A DNA stretch of 64,000 nucleotides. Source: Nocardia sp. NBC_00508 (GTDB taxonomy: Bacteria; Actinomycetota; Actinomycetes; Mycobacteriales; Mycobacteriaceae). The stretch spans positions 5,828,001 through 5,892,000 of the forward strand of contig NZ_CP107852.1 of NCBI RefSeq assembly GCF_036346875.1. The letters are read 5' to 3'. Position 1 is the first letter of the stretch, and each line of letters opens with the position of its first letter. The notes under the pieces are model-generated. The model saw nothing but the letters and a program-made list of their open reading frames with translations, was not told where the DNA came from and did not search any database. Position numbers and translations under genes: made by a program. Positions 33,351 to 40,592 of the stretch are shown in pieces.

Positions 33351-33528
33351 AGACAGTGGAATTTCTCCTCTGAGTCGTGACGGTCCCGACCCCGGGCTCG
33401 GTGCAAGGCGGCCAACGGGAGCACCGTCACGGTCGAAGAAGATAGCACCGAATCCCTGGTGTCGCCAGGTCCTGTGGTGGCGGCCGTACGCAACCACCGC
33501 GCCGCGGGCGGTGCGAAAACAAACACGG

Positions 33529-33534
33529 TAGCGT
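33529..33534 (+). promoter_or_regulatory. Putative -10 element for leaderless dehydrogenase mRNA
   Basis: TAGCGT ends 7 nt before ATG 33542; no ribosome site is present. Confidence 0.5.
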
Positions 33535-33541
33535 CGGCGGA

Positions 33542-34654
33542 ATGAGGATTCGTGGCGCGGTACTGGAGCGGATCGCGGCGCCGGCGCCGTTCGCCGCATC
33601 GACGCCGATCGCCGTATGCGAACTCGACCTGCGCGAACCGGGCCCCGGGGAGCTGCTGGTGCGGATCGAAGCGGCGGGACTGTGCCATTCCGACCTGTCC
33701 GTAGTCGACGGCAACCGGGTACGGCCGGTGCCGATGCTGCTCGGGCACGAGGCCGCGGGACGGGTCGAGTCGGTCGGCCCCGGCGACGGCGATATCGCGG
33801 TCGGGCAGCGCGTCGTGATGACCTTTCTGCCGCGTTGCGGCGAATGCGCGGGCTGCGCGACCGACGGCCGCACACCCTGCGTGCCCGGCAGTATCGCCAA
33901 CAACGCGGGTGAATTGCTCGGGGGCGGGCGGCGGTTGCTCCGCGAGGGCGCCGAAGTGCACCACCACCTGGGCGTATCCGCCTTCGCCACGTATGCGGTG
34001 GTGGATCGCAGGTCGGTGGTGCCGGTCGAAGACGACGTGCCCCCTGACGTCGCGGCCGTGCTCGGCTGCGCGGTACTGACCGGCGGTGGCGCCCTCTTGA
34101 ATTCGGCGAAGCCGGGCATCGGGGACCGGATCATGGTCGTCGGCCTCGGCGGTGTCGGCATGGCGGCGATCCTGGTCGCGGTGTCGCTCGCGGCGGAGGG
34201 CCACGAGGTAATCGCGGTCGACACCGTGCCCGACAAGCTTGCTCTCGCACGGGATTTGGGCGCGCACGCGGCGTATACCCCGGCCGAGGTCGCCGAGCTC
34301 GGCATACAGGCCGAAGTGGTGGTCGAGGCCGCGGGCAACATCCGCGCTTTCGAGACCGCGGTCGCCGCGACCGCGCCCGGCGGCACCACGGTGACCGTCG
34401 GACTGCCCGCTCCTCATGCCCGCGCGAGCATCTCGCCGCTGGCCTTGGTCGCACAGGGGCGTTCGATCGTCGGCAGCTACCTCGGTTCCGCCGTGCCTTC
34501 CCGGGACATTCCCGAGTACATCCGCATGTGGCGGTCGGGGCGTCTGCCGGTGGAACGGCTCGTCTCGGCGCGTGTCGGCCTCGACGACATCAACCGAGCC
34601 ATGGACGAACTCGCCGCGGGCCACGCGCTGCGTCAGGTGATCGTCTTCGACTGA
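33542..34654 (+). CDS. Zinc-type alcohol dehydrogenase (MDR family)
   Basis: 370 aa. The catalytic-zinc motif GLCHSDLSVVDG lies near 51 and GHEAAGRVESVGPG near 73. Structural-zinc cysteines appear as CGECAGCATDGRTPC near 99-113. The NAD-binding stretch GDRIMVVGLGGVGMAAILVA is near 195. It matches class III-like or mycothiol-dependent alcohol dehydrogenases in layout, but the substrate is not determinable. Transcribed alone. Confidence 0.9.
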   Translation: MRIRGAVLERIAAPAPFAASTPIAVCELDLREPGPGELLVRIEAAGLCHSDLSVVDGNRVRPVPMLLGHEAAGRVESVGPGDGDIAVGQRVVMTFLPRCGECAGCATDGRTPCVPGSIANNAGELLGGGRRLLREGAEVHHHLGVSAFATYAVVDRRSVVPVEDDVPPDVAAVLGCAVLTGGGALLNSAKPGIGDRIMVVGLGGVGMAAILVAVSLAAEGHEVIAVDTVPDKLALARDLGAHAAYTPAEVAELGIQAEVVVEAAGNIRAFETAVAATAPGGTTVTVGLPAPHARASISPLALVAQGRSIVGSYLGSAVPSRDIPEYIRMWRSGRLPVERLVSARVGLDDINRAMDELAAGHALRQVIVFD

Positions 34655-34707
34655 CGCGTCCCGGTGATGCGGCGGTGACCCTCCCTGGGAACGTGGACCG
34701 GGGCCGT

Positions 34708-35142
34708 TCACTCGGCAGGCGGGTCCAGCGCGTCGACGAATCGTTCGAGCAGCCGCGCGAAGTCGGCGCGCTCGGCGGCGGTCCAGCCCGCCATGGCGGC
34801 GGCCATGGCTTTGCGACGCCCGGTCCTGGCGGCGGCCACCGCGTCCTGTCCGGCGGAGGTGAGGCGCAGGACCGCCCGCCGTCCGTCGCGCTGATCGGCC
34901 ACCCGTTCCAGCAATCCGGACGAGACCGCTTGGGCCACAAGGCGACTCGCGCGCGGTTGGTCGATACCGAGAGTGGGGGCGAGTTCGCCGACCGTATCGG
35001 CGGCGCCATCGGCGACGGCGTCGAGCACACGGAACACGGCGACCGGAATCGCGCCGTCGCTCAGCGCGCCGCGCGTCTGCCTGCGCCGGATCCGGACCAT
35101 CGCGGTTTCTACGGCAATGGTGCTCGCGTCGTGCTCGTCCAC
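34708..35142 (-). CDS. MarR-family transcriptional regulator
   Basis: 144 aa. Winged helix: IPVAVFRVLDAVADG, the recognition helix in IDQPRASRLVAQAVSSGLLERV near 60-81, and the wing DQRDGRRAVLRLT near 82-94. Its promoter faces a second winged-helix gene across a 30-bp palindrome, so it probably represses both. Ligand unknown. Confidence 0.9.
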   Translation of the reverse strand: MDEHDASTIAVETAMVRIRRRQTRGALSDGAIPVAVFRVLDAVADGAADTVGELAPTLGIDQPRASRLVAQAVSSGLLERVADQRDGRRAVLRLTSAGQDAVAAARTGRRKAMAAAMAGWTAAERADFARLLERFVDALDPPAE

Positions 35143-35163
35143 TCGCTCAGCCTGTCACATCCG

Positions 35164-35193
35164 ACAACTAGATGTATTATTACATTTAGTTGT
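35164..35193. promoter_or_regulatory. MarR-type operator palindrome
   Basis: ACAACTAGATGTA (35164-35176) and TACATTTAGTTGT (35181-35193) pair at 12 of 13 positions with a 4-bp spacer. It is AT-rich, central in the 76-bp divergent promoter between two winged-helix genes, and resembles MarR-family sites. Confidence 0.72.
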
Positions 35194-35218
35194 TCATCGA
35201 CATACATAAGGGGTCGCG

Positions 35219-35692
35219 ATGGCCATCCAGCGTGGAATCGGGTACTGGCTCGTGGAACTCGACCGGCTGATCAACCAGCGTTTCGACGAGGACCTCGCCG
35301 CGGGCGGGCTCGGCCGTAGACGCTGGCAGGCACTGCACTCGCTGGTGAAGGGCCCACAGCGCGCCGACGACGTCCACGACGCGCTCGACACCTTCTGGGC
35401 CGACGACGCCGAATGGCCCGCCGAACTGGCCGAACTCATCGAATTCGGACTGGTTGCCAAGGACGGAGAAGTCTTGTCGCTGACCGAGGCGGGGCGTGCG
35501 ATGCACGACGAGACGTGGCTCCGGATCGGCCTGCGCAGGTGGCAGATGGCGCAGGGGATCAGCGCCGAGGAGTTCGCCGAGACCGTGCGCAGGTTGCAAC
35601 AGATGGCGGCGAACCTCGCGGCCACGCCGAGTACGGAGGTCGGCGGCCCGGCGCGGGGCCGCGGAGGGACTTCGTCCGACGGCGACCATTAG
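35219..35692 (+). CDS. MarR-like winged-helix protein
   Basis: 157 aa. The region around RRRWQALHSLVKGPQRADDVHDAL (28-51), LAELIEFGLVAKDGEVLSLTEAGRAM and the helix RLQQMAANLA fits a MarR/PadR-like winged helix. The last 20 residues are low-complexity. AAGGGG precedes the ATG. It is divergent from a MarR gene and shares its operator. TAGGCT, a good -10 for dapB, is formed by its own stop codon (35690-35695). Confidence 0.8.
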   Translation: MAIQRGIGYWLVELDRLINQRFDEDLAAGGLGRRRWQALHSLVKGPQRADDVHDALDTFWADDAEWPAELAELIEFGLVAKDGEVLSLTEAGRAMHDETWLRIGLRRWQMAQGISAEEFAETVRRLQQMAANLAATPSTEVGGPARGRGGTSSDGDH

Positions 35693-35726
35693 GCTGACAC
35701 CGACCGAAGCGGATTCAGGAGGTGCG

Positions 35727-36473
35727 GTGACCATTCGGGTCGGAGTGCTCGGAGCGCGTGGCAAAGTCGGACAGGCGATCTGCGCGGCGGTGACGGCGGC
35801 GGACGATCTGGAGTTGGTGGCCGCCGTCGACAAGAACGATTCGCTCGACCTGCTCACCACGGCGAACACCCAGGTGGTCGTCGATTTCACCCACCCGGAC
35901 GTGGTGATGGGGAACCTGAAGTTCCTGGTGGAGCACGGTATTCACGCGGTGGTCGGCACCACAGGGTTCGACGAGGCCCGCCTGGCGGAGGTGCGCGGCT
36001 GGCTGGCCGGACGTCCGGACGTCGGCGTGCTGATCGCGCCGAACTTCGCCATCGGCGCGGTCCTGTCGATGCGTTTCGCCGAGCAGGCCGCCCGGTTCTT
36101 CGAATCGGTCGAGGTCATCGAGTTGCACCATCCGAACAAGGCGGACGCGCCGTCCGGCACGGCCTACCGCACCGCGGGCCTGATCGCCGCGGCCAGAGAC
36201 AAGGCGGGGTTGAGCAGCAGCCCCGACGCGACCACGACCGAGCTGGAAGGCGCGCGCGGCGCCGACGTGGACGGGGTGCGGGTGCACTCGGTGCGCCTGG
36301 CAGGTCTCGTCGCCCACCAGGAGGTGCTGTTCGGCACCCAGGGGGAGACCCTCACCATCCGGCACGACTCGATCGACCGCTCGTCCTTCGCTCCCGGTGT
36401 CCTGCTCGGTGTGCGCGACATCGCGAACCGTCCGGGTCTGACCGTCGGACTCGATCCGTTCCTGGACCTGTGA
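35727..36473 (+). CDS. dapB: 4-hydroxy-tetrahydrodipicolinate reductase
   Basis: 248 aa from GTG 35727 (AGGAGG 6 nt upstream). NAD-binding VGVLGARGKVGQAI at 5-18, VDFTHPDVV near 52, GTTGFDE near 78, and the active-site ELHHPNKADAPSGTA with H134 and K138. It reduces dihydrodipicolinate in lysine and diaminopimelate synthesis. Its stop codon forms a GTGA overlap with the first 81-bp repeat unit, which now lies between it and the Rv2772c-like gene normally next to dapB. Confidence 0.95.
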   Translation: MTIRVGVLGARGKVGQAICAAVTAADDLELVAAVDKNDSLDLLTTANTQVVVDFTHPDVVMGNLKFLVEHGIHAVVGTTGFDEARLAEVRGWLAGRPDVGVLIAPNFAIGAVLSMRFAEQAARFFESVEVIELHHPNKADAPSGTAYRTAGLIAAARDKAGLSSSPDATTTELEGARGADVDGVRVHSVRLAGLVAHQEVLFGTQGETLTIRHDSIDRSSFAPGVLLGVRDIANRPGLTVGLDPFLDL

Positions 36474-36631
36474 GCGAGCGTCAGCGAGTGAACCATCGAC
36501 ACAGCCGAGTACTCGCTCGTGCCGGAGCCGAGCGTCAGCGAGGTGCAGGCATGAGCGAGCGTCAGCGAGTGAACCATCGACACAGCCGAGCACTCGCTCG
36601 TGCCGGAGCCGAGCGTCAGCGAGGTGCAGGC
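36470..36631 (+). repeat. MIRU-like 81-bp coding repeats, units 1 and 2
   Basis: Two nearly identical 81-bp units (36470-36550, 36551-36631) code MSERQRVNHRHSR followed by a 14-residue Ala/Arg-rich tail. The first unit begins GTGAGC on the dapB stop codon (GTGA); the second begins ATGAGC. An IS110-family element follows directly, and a third, diverged unit lies on its far side at 38092-38168. Confidence 0.88.
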
Positions 36632-36652
36632 ATGAGTTCCCTGAGTCAACCC

Positions 36653-37942
36653 CTATGCGGCGATCGGTTGTTGAGTCGGTTGTTTTTTGGTGGGGTCGTA
36701 GCAGGTTTTGGTGCGCCAGCAAGCCCAGATGATGCGCAGCCAGGCGCGGCCGAGGGTGCGGATGGCGTGGGGGTGTCGTTGGCCGCGGGCGCGGGCGGCG
36801 GTGTAGCGCTGGTCTGCCCAGTCGCTGGCGCGGCGGCTGTTGTCGATCCAGGTCACCAAGGCTTGTCTGGCTCGCTGGTTGGTGGCGTGGCGGAAGGCGA
36901 CGGTGTGGATTTTGCCGGAGGAGCGGGTGACCGGGGCGATGCCGGTTTCGGCGGCGAGTTGATCGAAGCTGTTGGCGCGCTCCAGGATTGGGCCGACCTC
37001 GCCGATGATCTGGGCCAGGTTCAGTGTGCCGACGCGGGGCAGATCGGCCAGCAATCTGGCGTAGGGGTGTGCGGCGAGAGCGTCGGCGATCACGGCGTCG
37101 AGTGCGTCGATGCTGGTTTGGATCGAGCGGACGAGCCCGGTCTGGGCGCGGACCAGCTGCGCGATGACCGGCTCGCCGAGCCTGCTGGCCGATGTGGGTG
37201 CCTCGCGCAGCCGGGCGAGCAGCTCGGTGCCGGGACGGCGGCCGCTGTAGTGGTGGCGGCGGCAGAACGCCTCGAGGCGGGCCGCGGTGAGCCCAGCAGC
37301 GGCCTGCGGGCTCGGGTAGCGGTCCAGGAACGCCAGCGCGATCGGCGAGTGCAGGCTGGCGAAGATCGTCCTGCCTCCGGGCCAGTGCGTGTCCAGCAGC
37401 GCGGCGAGTTGATTGACCGCGGCGATGCGCATGCCCAGGTGGTCGCCGCGCTGACGGGTCAATGCCTGCAGTTCGAGCGTTTGCGGCAGGGTCGGGGCCA
37501 GTACCGGCAGCCGGTGGCCGTCGGTGCGGGCGTAGTCGGCCAGCTTGAACCCATCGCCGGGATCGTTCTTGGCGCGGGCGGCGCCCCAACGGGGGCGAGC
37601 GGCATGAAAAGCGTTGGGGTGCACCGGAATCACCGGATGCCCGGCGGTCAGCAGCCGGTCCACGACCAGCCCGCGGGTGGTCTCGATTGCCACCGGCAAC
37701 TCACCGGGCCCGCCGTAGCAGGCCAGCCGTGCCAACGCGCGAGCGATGCCGTCTTCAGTATGCGGCACCGGGAAGCGTTCGATCTTGCCACCGGCATCGT
37801 CGATCACGGTCACGTCGTGAGTGGTGCTGCCCCAGTCCCAGCCGGCGAACGCCACAGGTGTGCTCCCTCGAGGTCGATGAACTGCCTCCTCGGAAGCGAG
37901 GGCCGCCGCCGGAAGCTCATTGATCGGCCCTCTGCGGGGCAT
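36653..37942 (-). CDS. IS110-family transposase (DEDD recombinase)
   Basis: Up to 429 aa. The N-terminal RuvC-like DEDD domain shows AGWDWGSTTHDV (first Asp), VAIETTRGLVVDRL (Glu) and AKNDPGDGFKLADYAR (Asp pair). A coiled middle follows, then the C-terminal Tnp_20 domain with RVGTLNLAQIIGEVG and the catalytic-serine region ETGIAPVTRSSGK, and FRHATNQRARQALVTW near the end. The N-terminal 29 residues are not family-like; GTG at 37855 with GAGGGAG upstream is a plausible true start. IS110 recombinases use an RNA bridge to pick targets. It looks intact. Confidence 0.9.
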   Translation of the reverse strand: MPRRGPINELPAAALASEEAVHRPRGSTPVAFAGWDWGSTTHDVTVIDDAGGKIERFPVPHTEDGIARALARLACYGGPGELPVAIETTRGLVVDRLLTAGHPVIPVHPNAFHAARPRWGAARAKNDPGDGFKLADYARTDGHRLPVLAPTLPQTLELQALTRQRGDHLGMRIAAVNQLAALLDTHWPGGRTIFASLHSPIALAFLDRYPSPQAAAGLTAARLEAFCRRHHYSGRRPGTELLARLREAPTSASRLGEPVIAQLVRAQTGLVRSIQTSIDALDAVIADALAAHPYARLLADLPRVGTLNLAQIIGEVGPILERANSFDQLAAETGIAPVTRSSGKIHTVAFRHATNQRARQALVTWIDNSRRASDWADQRYTAARARGQRHPHAIRTLGRAWLRIIWACWRTKTCYDPTKKQPTQQPIAA

Positions 37943-38091
37943 GTCCCTGACGCCGGTCCGCGGCCCTCGGCCCGGTGGGGCTGGCAGAACTCATGCTGGC
38001 CATCAAATGGCACGCGACGAAGGCCATGCACCCACCGGAACCGAGAGACAACAACCCTAACTGTTCGGGCTGCAGAAGGGATGGTGCCCCA
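37943..38091 (-). ncRNA. Candidate bridge RNA region of the IS110 element
   Basis: Non-coding stretch upstream of the transposase, where IS110-group elements encode a structured bridge RNA. On the minus strand it contains GCATGAGTTC (37996-37987), identical to the 10 bases spanning the element's left junction at 36630-36639. Such a match is what a target or donor guide loop would provide. The extent could reach about 37856 if the transposase starts at its internal GTG. Proposed from position and this match only. Confidence 0.5.
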
Positions 38092-38168
38092 ATGAGCGGG
38101 CGTCAGCGCGTGAACCGGCGGCACGGCGCGCGGCGGCGCACGGCGGAGCCGACCAGCGAGGCACCGTC
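38092..38168 (+). repeat. MIRU-like coding repeat, unit 3
   Basis: ATGAGCGGGCGTCAGCGCG opens a 26-codon unit coding MSGRQRVNRRHGARRR and an acidic-Ser tail. It resembles units 1-2 over its first 30 bp. Its stop overlaps the GTG of the next gene (GTGA at 38169-38172), so it restores coupling to the Rv2772c-like gene. Confidence 0.8.
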
Positions 38169-38669
38169 GTGAGCAGCGCGGAACCGGTTGATCCGAAGGG
38201 CAGCACGGAGGTCGTCAAGCTCGTCGCGTTGATCGCAGCCCTTGTGCTGGTGCTCGGCTTCTATTTCCTGCTGCTCGGCCGGATCGCGTTCAGCCTGATC
38301 GGTTCCGGCGACGTGGCGGCGATCATCATCGGCGTCGGCGTGCTGATCCTGCCGTTGCTGGGCGTCTGGATCGTCGCGGCCACCGTCCGCGCGGCGCTGG
38401 CGCATCAGCACCTGGCGCGGCGCATCCACGACGAAGGCCTCGAGCTGGACACTTCGCAGTTGCCGCGTCTCCCGTCCGGTCGCATCGAACGCGCTGCCGC
38501 CGACGAACTCTTCGCGACGGTCAAGGCCGAATGGGAGGCCGATCCGGACAACTGGCGCGTCTCCTACCGCCTCGCGCGGGCCTACGACTACGCGGGCGAC
38601 CGGACCAGAGCGCGCGAGAGCATGCGCCGCGCGGTGGCGCTGGAACGGCACGAGCGCGACAACAGCTGA
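38169..38669 (+). CDS. Membrane protein with TPR-like tail (Rv2772c-like)
   Basis: 166 aa. Two transmembrane helices (about 18-40 and 47-71), then a cytosolic part rich in helices, ending DPDNWRVSYRLARAYDYAGDRTRARESMRRAV, a TPR-like pair. M. tuberculosis Rv2772c occupies the same place next to dapB. GTG start overlapping the stop of repeat unit 3. Function unknown. Confidence 0.8.
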   Translation: MSSAEPVDPKGSTEVVKLVALIAALVLVLGFYFLLLGRIAFSLIGSGDVAAIIIGVGVLILPLLGVWIVAATVRAALAHQHLARRIHDEGLELDTSQLPRLPSGRIERAAADELFATVKAEWEADPDNWRVSYRLARAYDYAGDRTRARESMRRAVALERHERDNS

Positions 38670-38685
38670 TCGCCGCACCGGCCGA

Positions 38686-38691
38686 TACCAT
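38686..38691 (+). promoter_or_regulatory. Putative -10 element for leaderless mRNA
   Basis: TACCAT ends 6 nt before GTG 38698, the start of the flavodoxin-like gene. Confidence 0.45.
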
Positions 38692-38697
38692 CGCAGG

Positions 38698-39150
38698 GTG
38701 GCCCGGTTGCTGATCATTCATCACACGCCGTCCCCGCATATGCAGGAGATGTTCGAGGCTGTGTTGTCGGGCGCGACCGACCCGGAGATCCAGGGCGTCG
38801 AGGTGGTTCGTCGCGCGGCGTTGGCCTGCACGCCGGTCGACATGCTCCAGGCTGACGGCTACCTGCTCGGAACGACGGCCAACTTGGGGTACATGTCCGG
38901 CGCGCTCAAGCACGCGTTCGACGTTTGCTATTACCCGTGCCTGGATTCGACGCGAGGCCGTCCCTACGGTCTGTACATTCACGGCAATCAGGGCACCGAG
39001 GGCGCCGAGCGCAGCGTCGATGGTGTCACCACGGGAATGGGTTGGGTGAAGGCCGCTGCCCCCGTGGTGGTGCTGGGGCCGCCGACGAAGGCCGATCTGT
39101 CGAGATGCTGGGAGCTGGGCGCGACGGTGGCGGCTCAGCTGATGGAGTGA
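38698..39150 (+). CDS. Flavodoxin-fold protein (Rv2771c-like)
   Basis: 150 aa. It begins ARLLIIHHTPSPHMQEMFEAVLSGA, a flavodoxin/NADPH-dependent reductase phosphate-loop pattern. GYLLGTTANLGYMSGALKHAFD near 54-75 is the FMN-binding loop of the family and GLYIHGNQGTEGAERSVD near 90-107 the next strand-loop. It probably binds FMN and carries electrons; partner unknown. Same order as Rv2772c-Rv2771c. Confidence 0.85.
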   Translation: MARLLIIHHTPSPHMQEMFEAVLSGATDPEIQGVEVVRRAALACTPVDMLQADGYLLGTTANLGYMSGALKHAFDVCYYPCLDSTRGRPYGLYIHGNQGTEGAERSVDGVTTGMGWVKAAAPVVVLGPPTKADLSRCWELGATVAAQLME

Positions 39151-39319
39151 CACCGGGCGCCGCCTCGCGTTGCCTCGAATTACACCGGCAGTGCCCGCCG
39201 ACTGCAGCGGTTCTCCGTGAAACTGGCTGGCTCACAACTCAACTCGGTGCGCCGCCGCGGTCCGTCCGCTGTCGCTGCGCGGTAAGCTGGCGACGATCGA
39301 CCAAGCGGAAGGGGGCGCG

Positions 39320-39697
39320 ATGGCATTCGAGGCGACCGAGACCACGCTGATCCATGCCGACTATCACGCACCGATGTGGTTGATAGCCGGAATGGACGAC
39401 GGTCGGCCGACAACCCGCCTGACGTACCTGGACGGCACCTACACAGAGGTGACGAGCGAACAGAGGCAACGGCTCGAGCTGGCGTTCATGGCCGCAGACC
39501 GGCAGGCGGCCACGATGAAGGTCGAAGCCGTCATCGACCTCTTCGGCCACAGCGTCGGTGTCATGCCCGCCGAGGCGGCACCTGTCGGGCCGGACTATCT
39601 CACCGAGCGTGGAGCTCGGTTCTACGAATGTACGGCCGACGGCGGACTCAAAGAACTACGGCCCGAAGCACCGGACAACGACACCGATCTCGTCTGA
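39320..39697 (+). CDS. Hypothetical protein
   Basis: 125 aa. GGAAGGGGG precedes the ATG; TAAGCT at about 39281 is a possible -10. The protein starts FEATETTLIHADYHAPMWLIAGMDDG. It has no membrane segment and no motif I recognise; moderate charge and a soluble composition. The gene lies alone between the flavodoxin-like gene and a two-component operon. Confidence 0.6.
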   Translation: MAFEATETTLIHADYHAPMWLIAGMDDGRPTTRLTYLDGTYTEVTSEQRQRLELAFMAADRQAATMKVEAVIDLFGHSVGVMPAEAAPVGPDYLTERGARFYECTADGGLKELRPEAPDNDTDLV

Positions 39698-39905
39698 CCG
39701 GCGGCCCGCAGGCCGACACTGCCATGCGGGATGGTCCACGCGACGAACTGGAACTGCGGGCACGAACCATCTCGTGGCGTTCGGCGCGCAATGGTCGACA
39801 GCGGTTCGTCCCCCGATTTCTGGTGTCTGACCATTCCGCCCCACGGCCCGGCATACTGGCAGGGCGTTTGTTCCGGTGGGGATGTGGAGGATGGGAGAGA
39901 GTCAG

Positions 39906-40592
39906 GTGACGTGGGCCGAAGGAGGCGAGAGCGCGCCGCGAAGGATCGGATTGGTCGAAGACCACGAATCCGTCGCGATCGGTCTCGCCGCGATGCTTGC
40001 GCCGGAAACCGATCTCGATCTGGTGCTGACCGCGGGCACCGTGCCGGAACTGCTGGCCGCCGCCGACGGCGCGCCGAAAGTCGATCTGGTGGTGCTGGAC
40101 CTGCGGCTGGCCGACGGGTCCTCGCCCGAGGACAACGTGCGCGCCCTGCGCGGCCGCGGCATCGAGGTCTTGGTCTTCACCGGCGCGGACAACGCCTTCC
40201 TGGTGCGCTCCGCGGCGCGTGCCGGTGTGCTCGGCGTGGTGCGTAAGTCCGAGGATGTGCCCACTGTCGTCGCAGCGGTGCGCCGTGCGGCCTCCGGCGA
40301 ACAGGTGGTCACCACCGACTGGGCGGCCGCCATCGACGGCGACCCGCAGCTGTCCGACGTGGGTCTGAGCCCACGCCAGGAAGAAGTGCTCACGTTGTAC
40401 GCGTCCGGTGAGAAGGCCTCCCGGGTCGCGCGGTTGACCGGTCTGTCCGAGCAGACGGTCAACGACTATCTCGGCCGGATCCGCCAGAAGTACGCCGACG
40501 CCGGTCGTCCGGCGCCGACCAAGACCGACCTGTACAAGCGGGCGGTGGAGGACGGCTGGCTCCCGGTGCCCGAGCGGCATCCACGCGGATGA
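39906..40592 (+). CDS. NarL/LuxR-family response regulator
   Basis: 228 aa from GTG 39906 (GGGAGAGA 5 nt upstream); in-frame GTG 39876 and ATG 39891 are alternatives. Receiver domain: RIGLVEDHESVAIGL, phospho-acceptor Asp in LVVLDLRLADG near 56, VFTGADN with the conserved Thr, and VVRKS with the conserved Lys. C-terminal LuxR HTH: LSPRQEEVLTLYASGEKASRVARLTGLSEQTVNDYLGRIRQKY. It is followed by a kinase gene overlapping by ATGA. Confidence 0.93.
   Translation: MTWAEGGESAPRRIGLVEDHESVAIGLAAMLAPETDLDLVLTAGTVPELLAAADGAPKVDLVVLDLRLADGSSPEDNVRALRGRGIEVLVFTGADNAFLVRSAARAGVLGVVRKSEDVPTVVAAVRRAASGEQVVTTDWAAAIDGDPQLSDVGLSPRQEEVLTLYASGEKASRVARLTGLSEQTVNDYLGRIRQKYADAGRPAPTKTDLYKRAVEDGWLPVPERHPRG

Larger units (their letters stand above)
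36632..38091 (-). mobile_element. IS110-family insertion element
   Basis: Removing 36632-38091 joins repeat unit 2 exactly to the ATGAGCGGGCGTCAGC start of unit 3. The same five bases ATGAG occur at both edges (36632-36636 and 38092-38096), as expected for recombination at a short core without target duplication. Length is about 1.46 kb with no terminal inverted repeats seen, which fits the IS110 group. It contains one transposase gene on the minus strand and a non-coding segment of at least 149 bp on the 5' side of that gene. Confidence 0.8.

Noticed and set aside
36470..38095. A continuous 541-codon plus-strand frame from the repeat through the IS element
   Set aside because: Only the first 54 codons (repeat units) are meaningful; the rest is antisense to the transposase.
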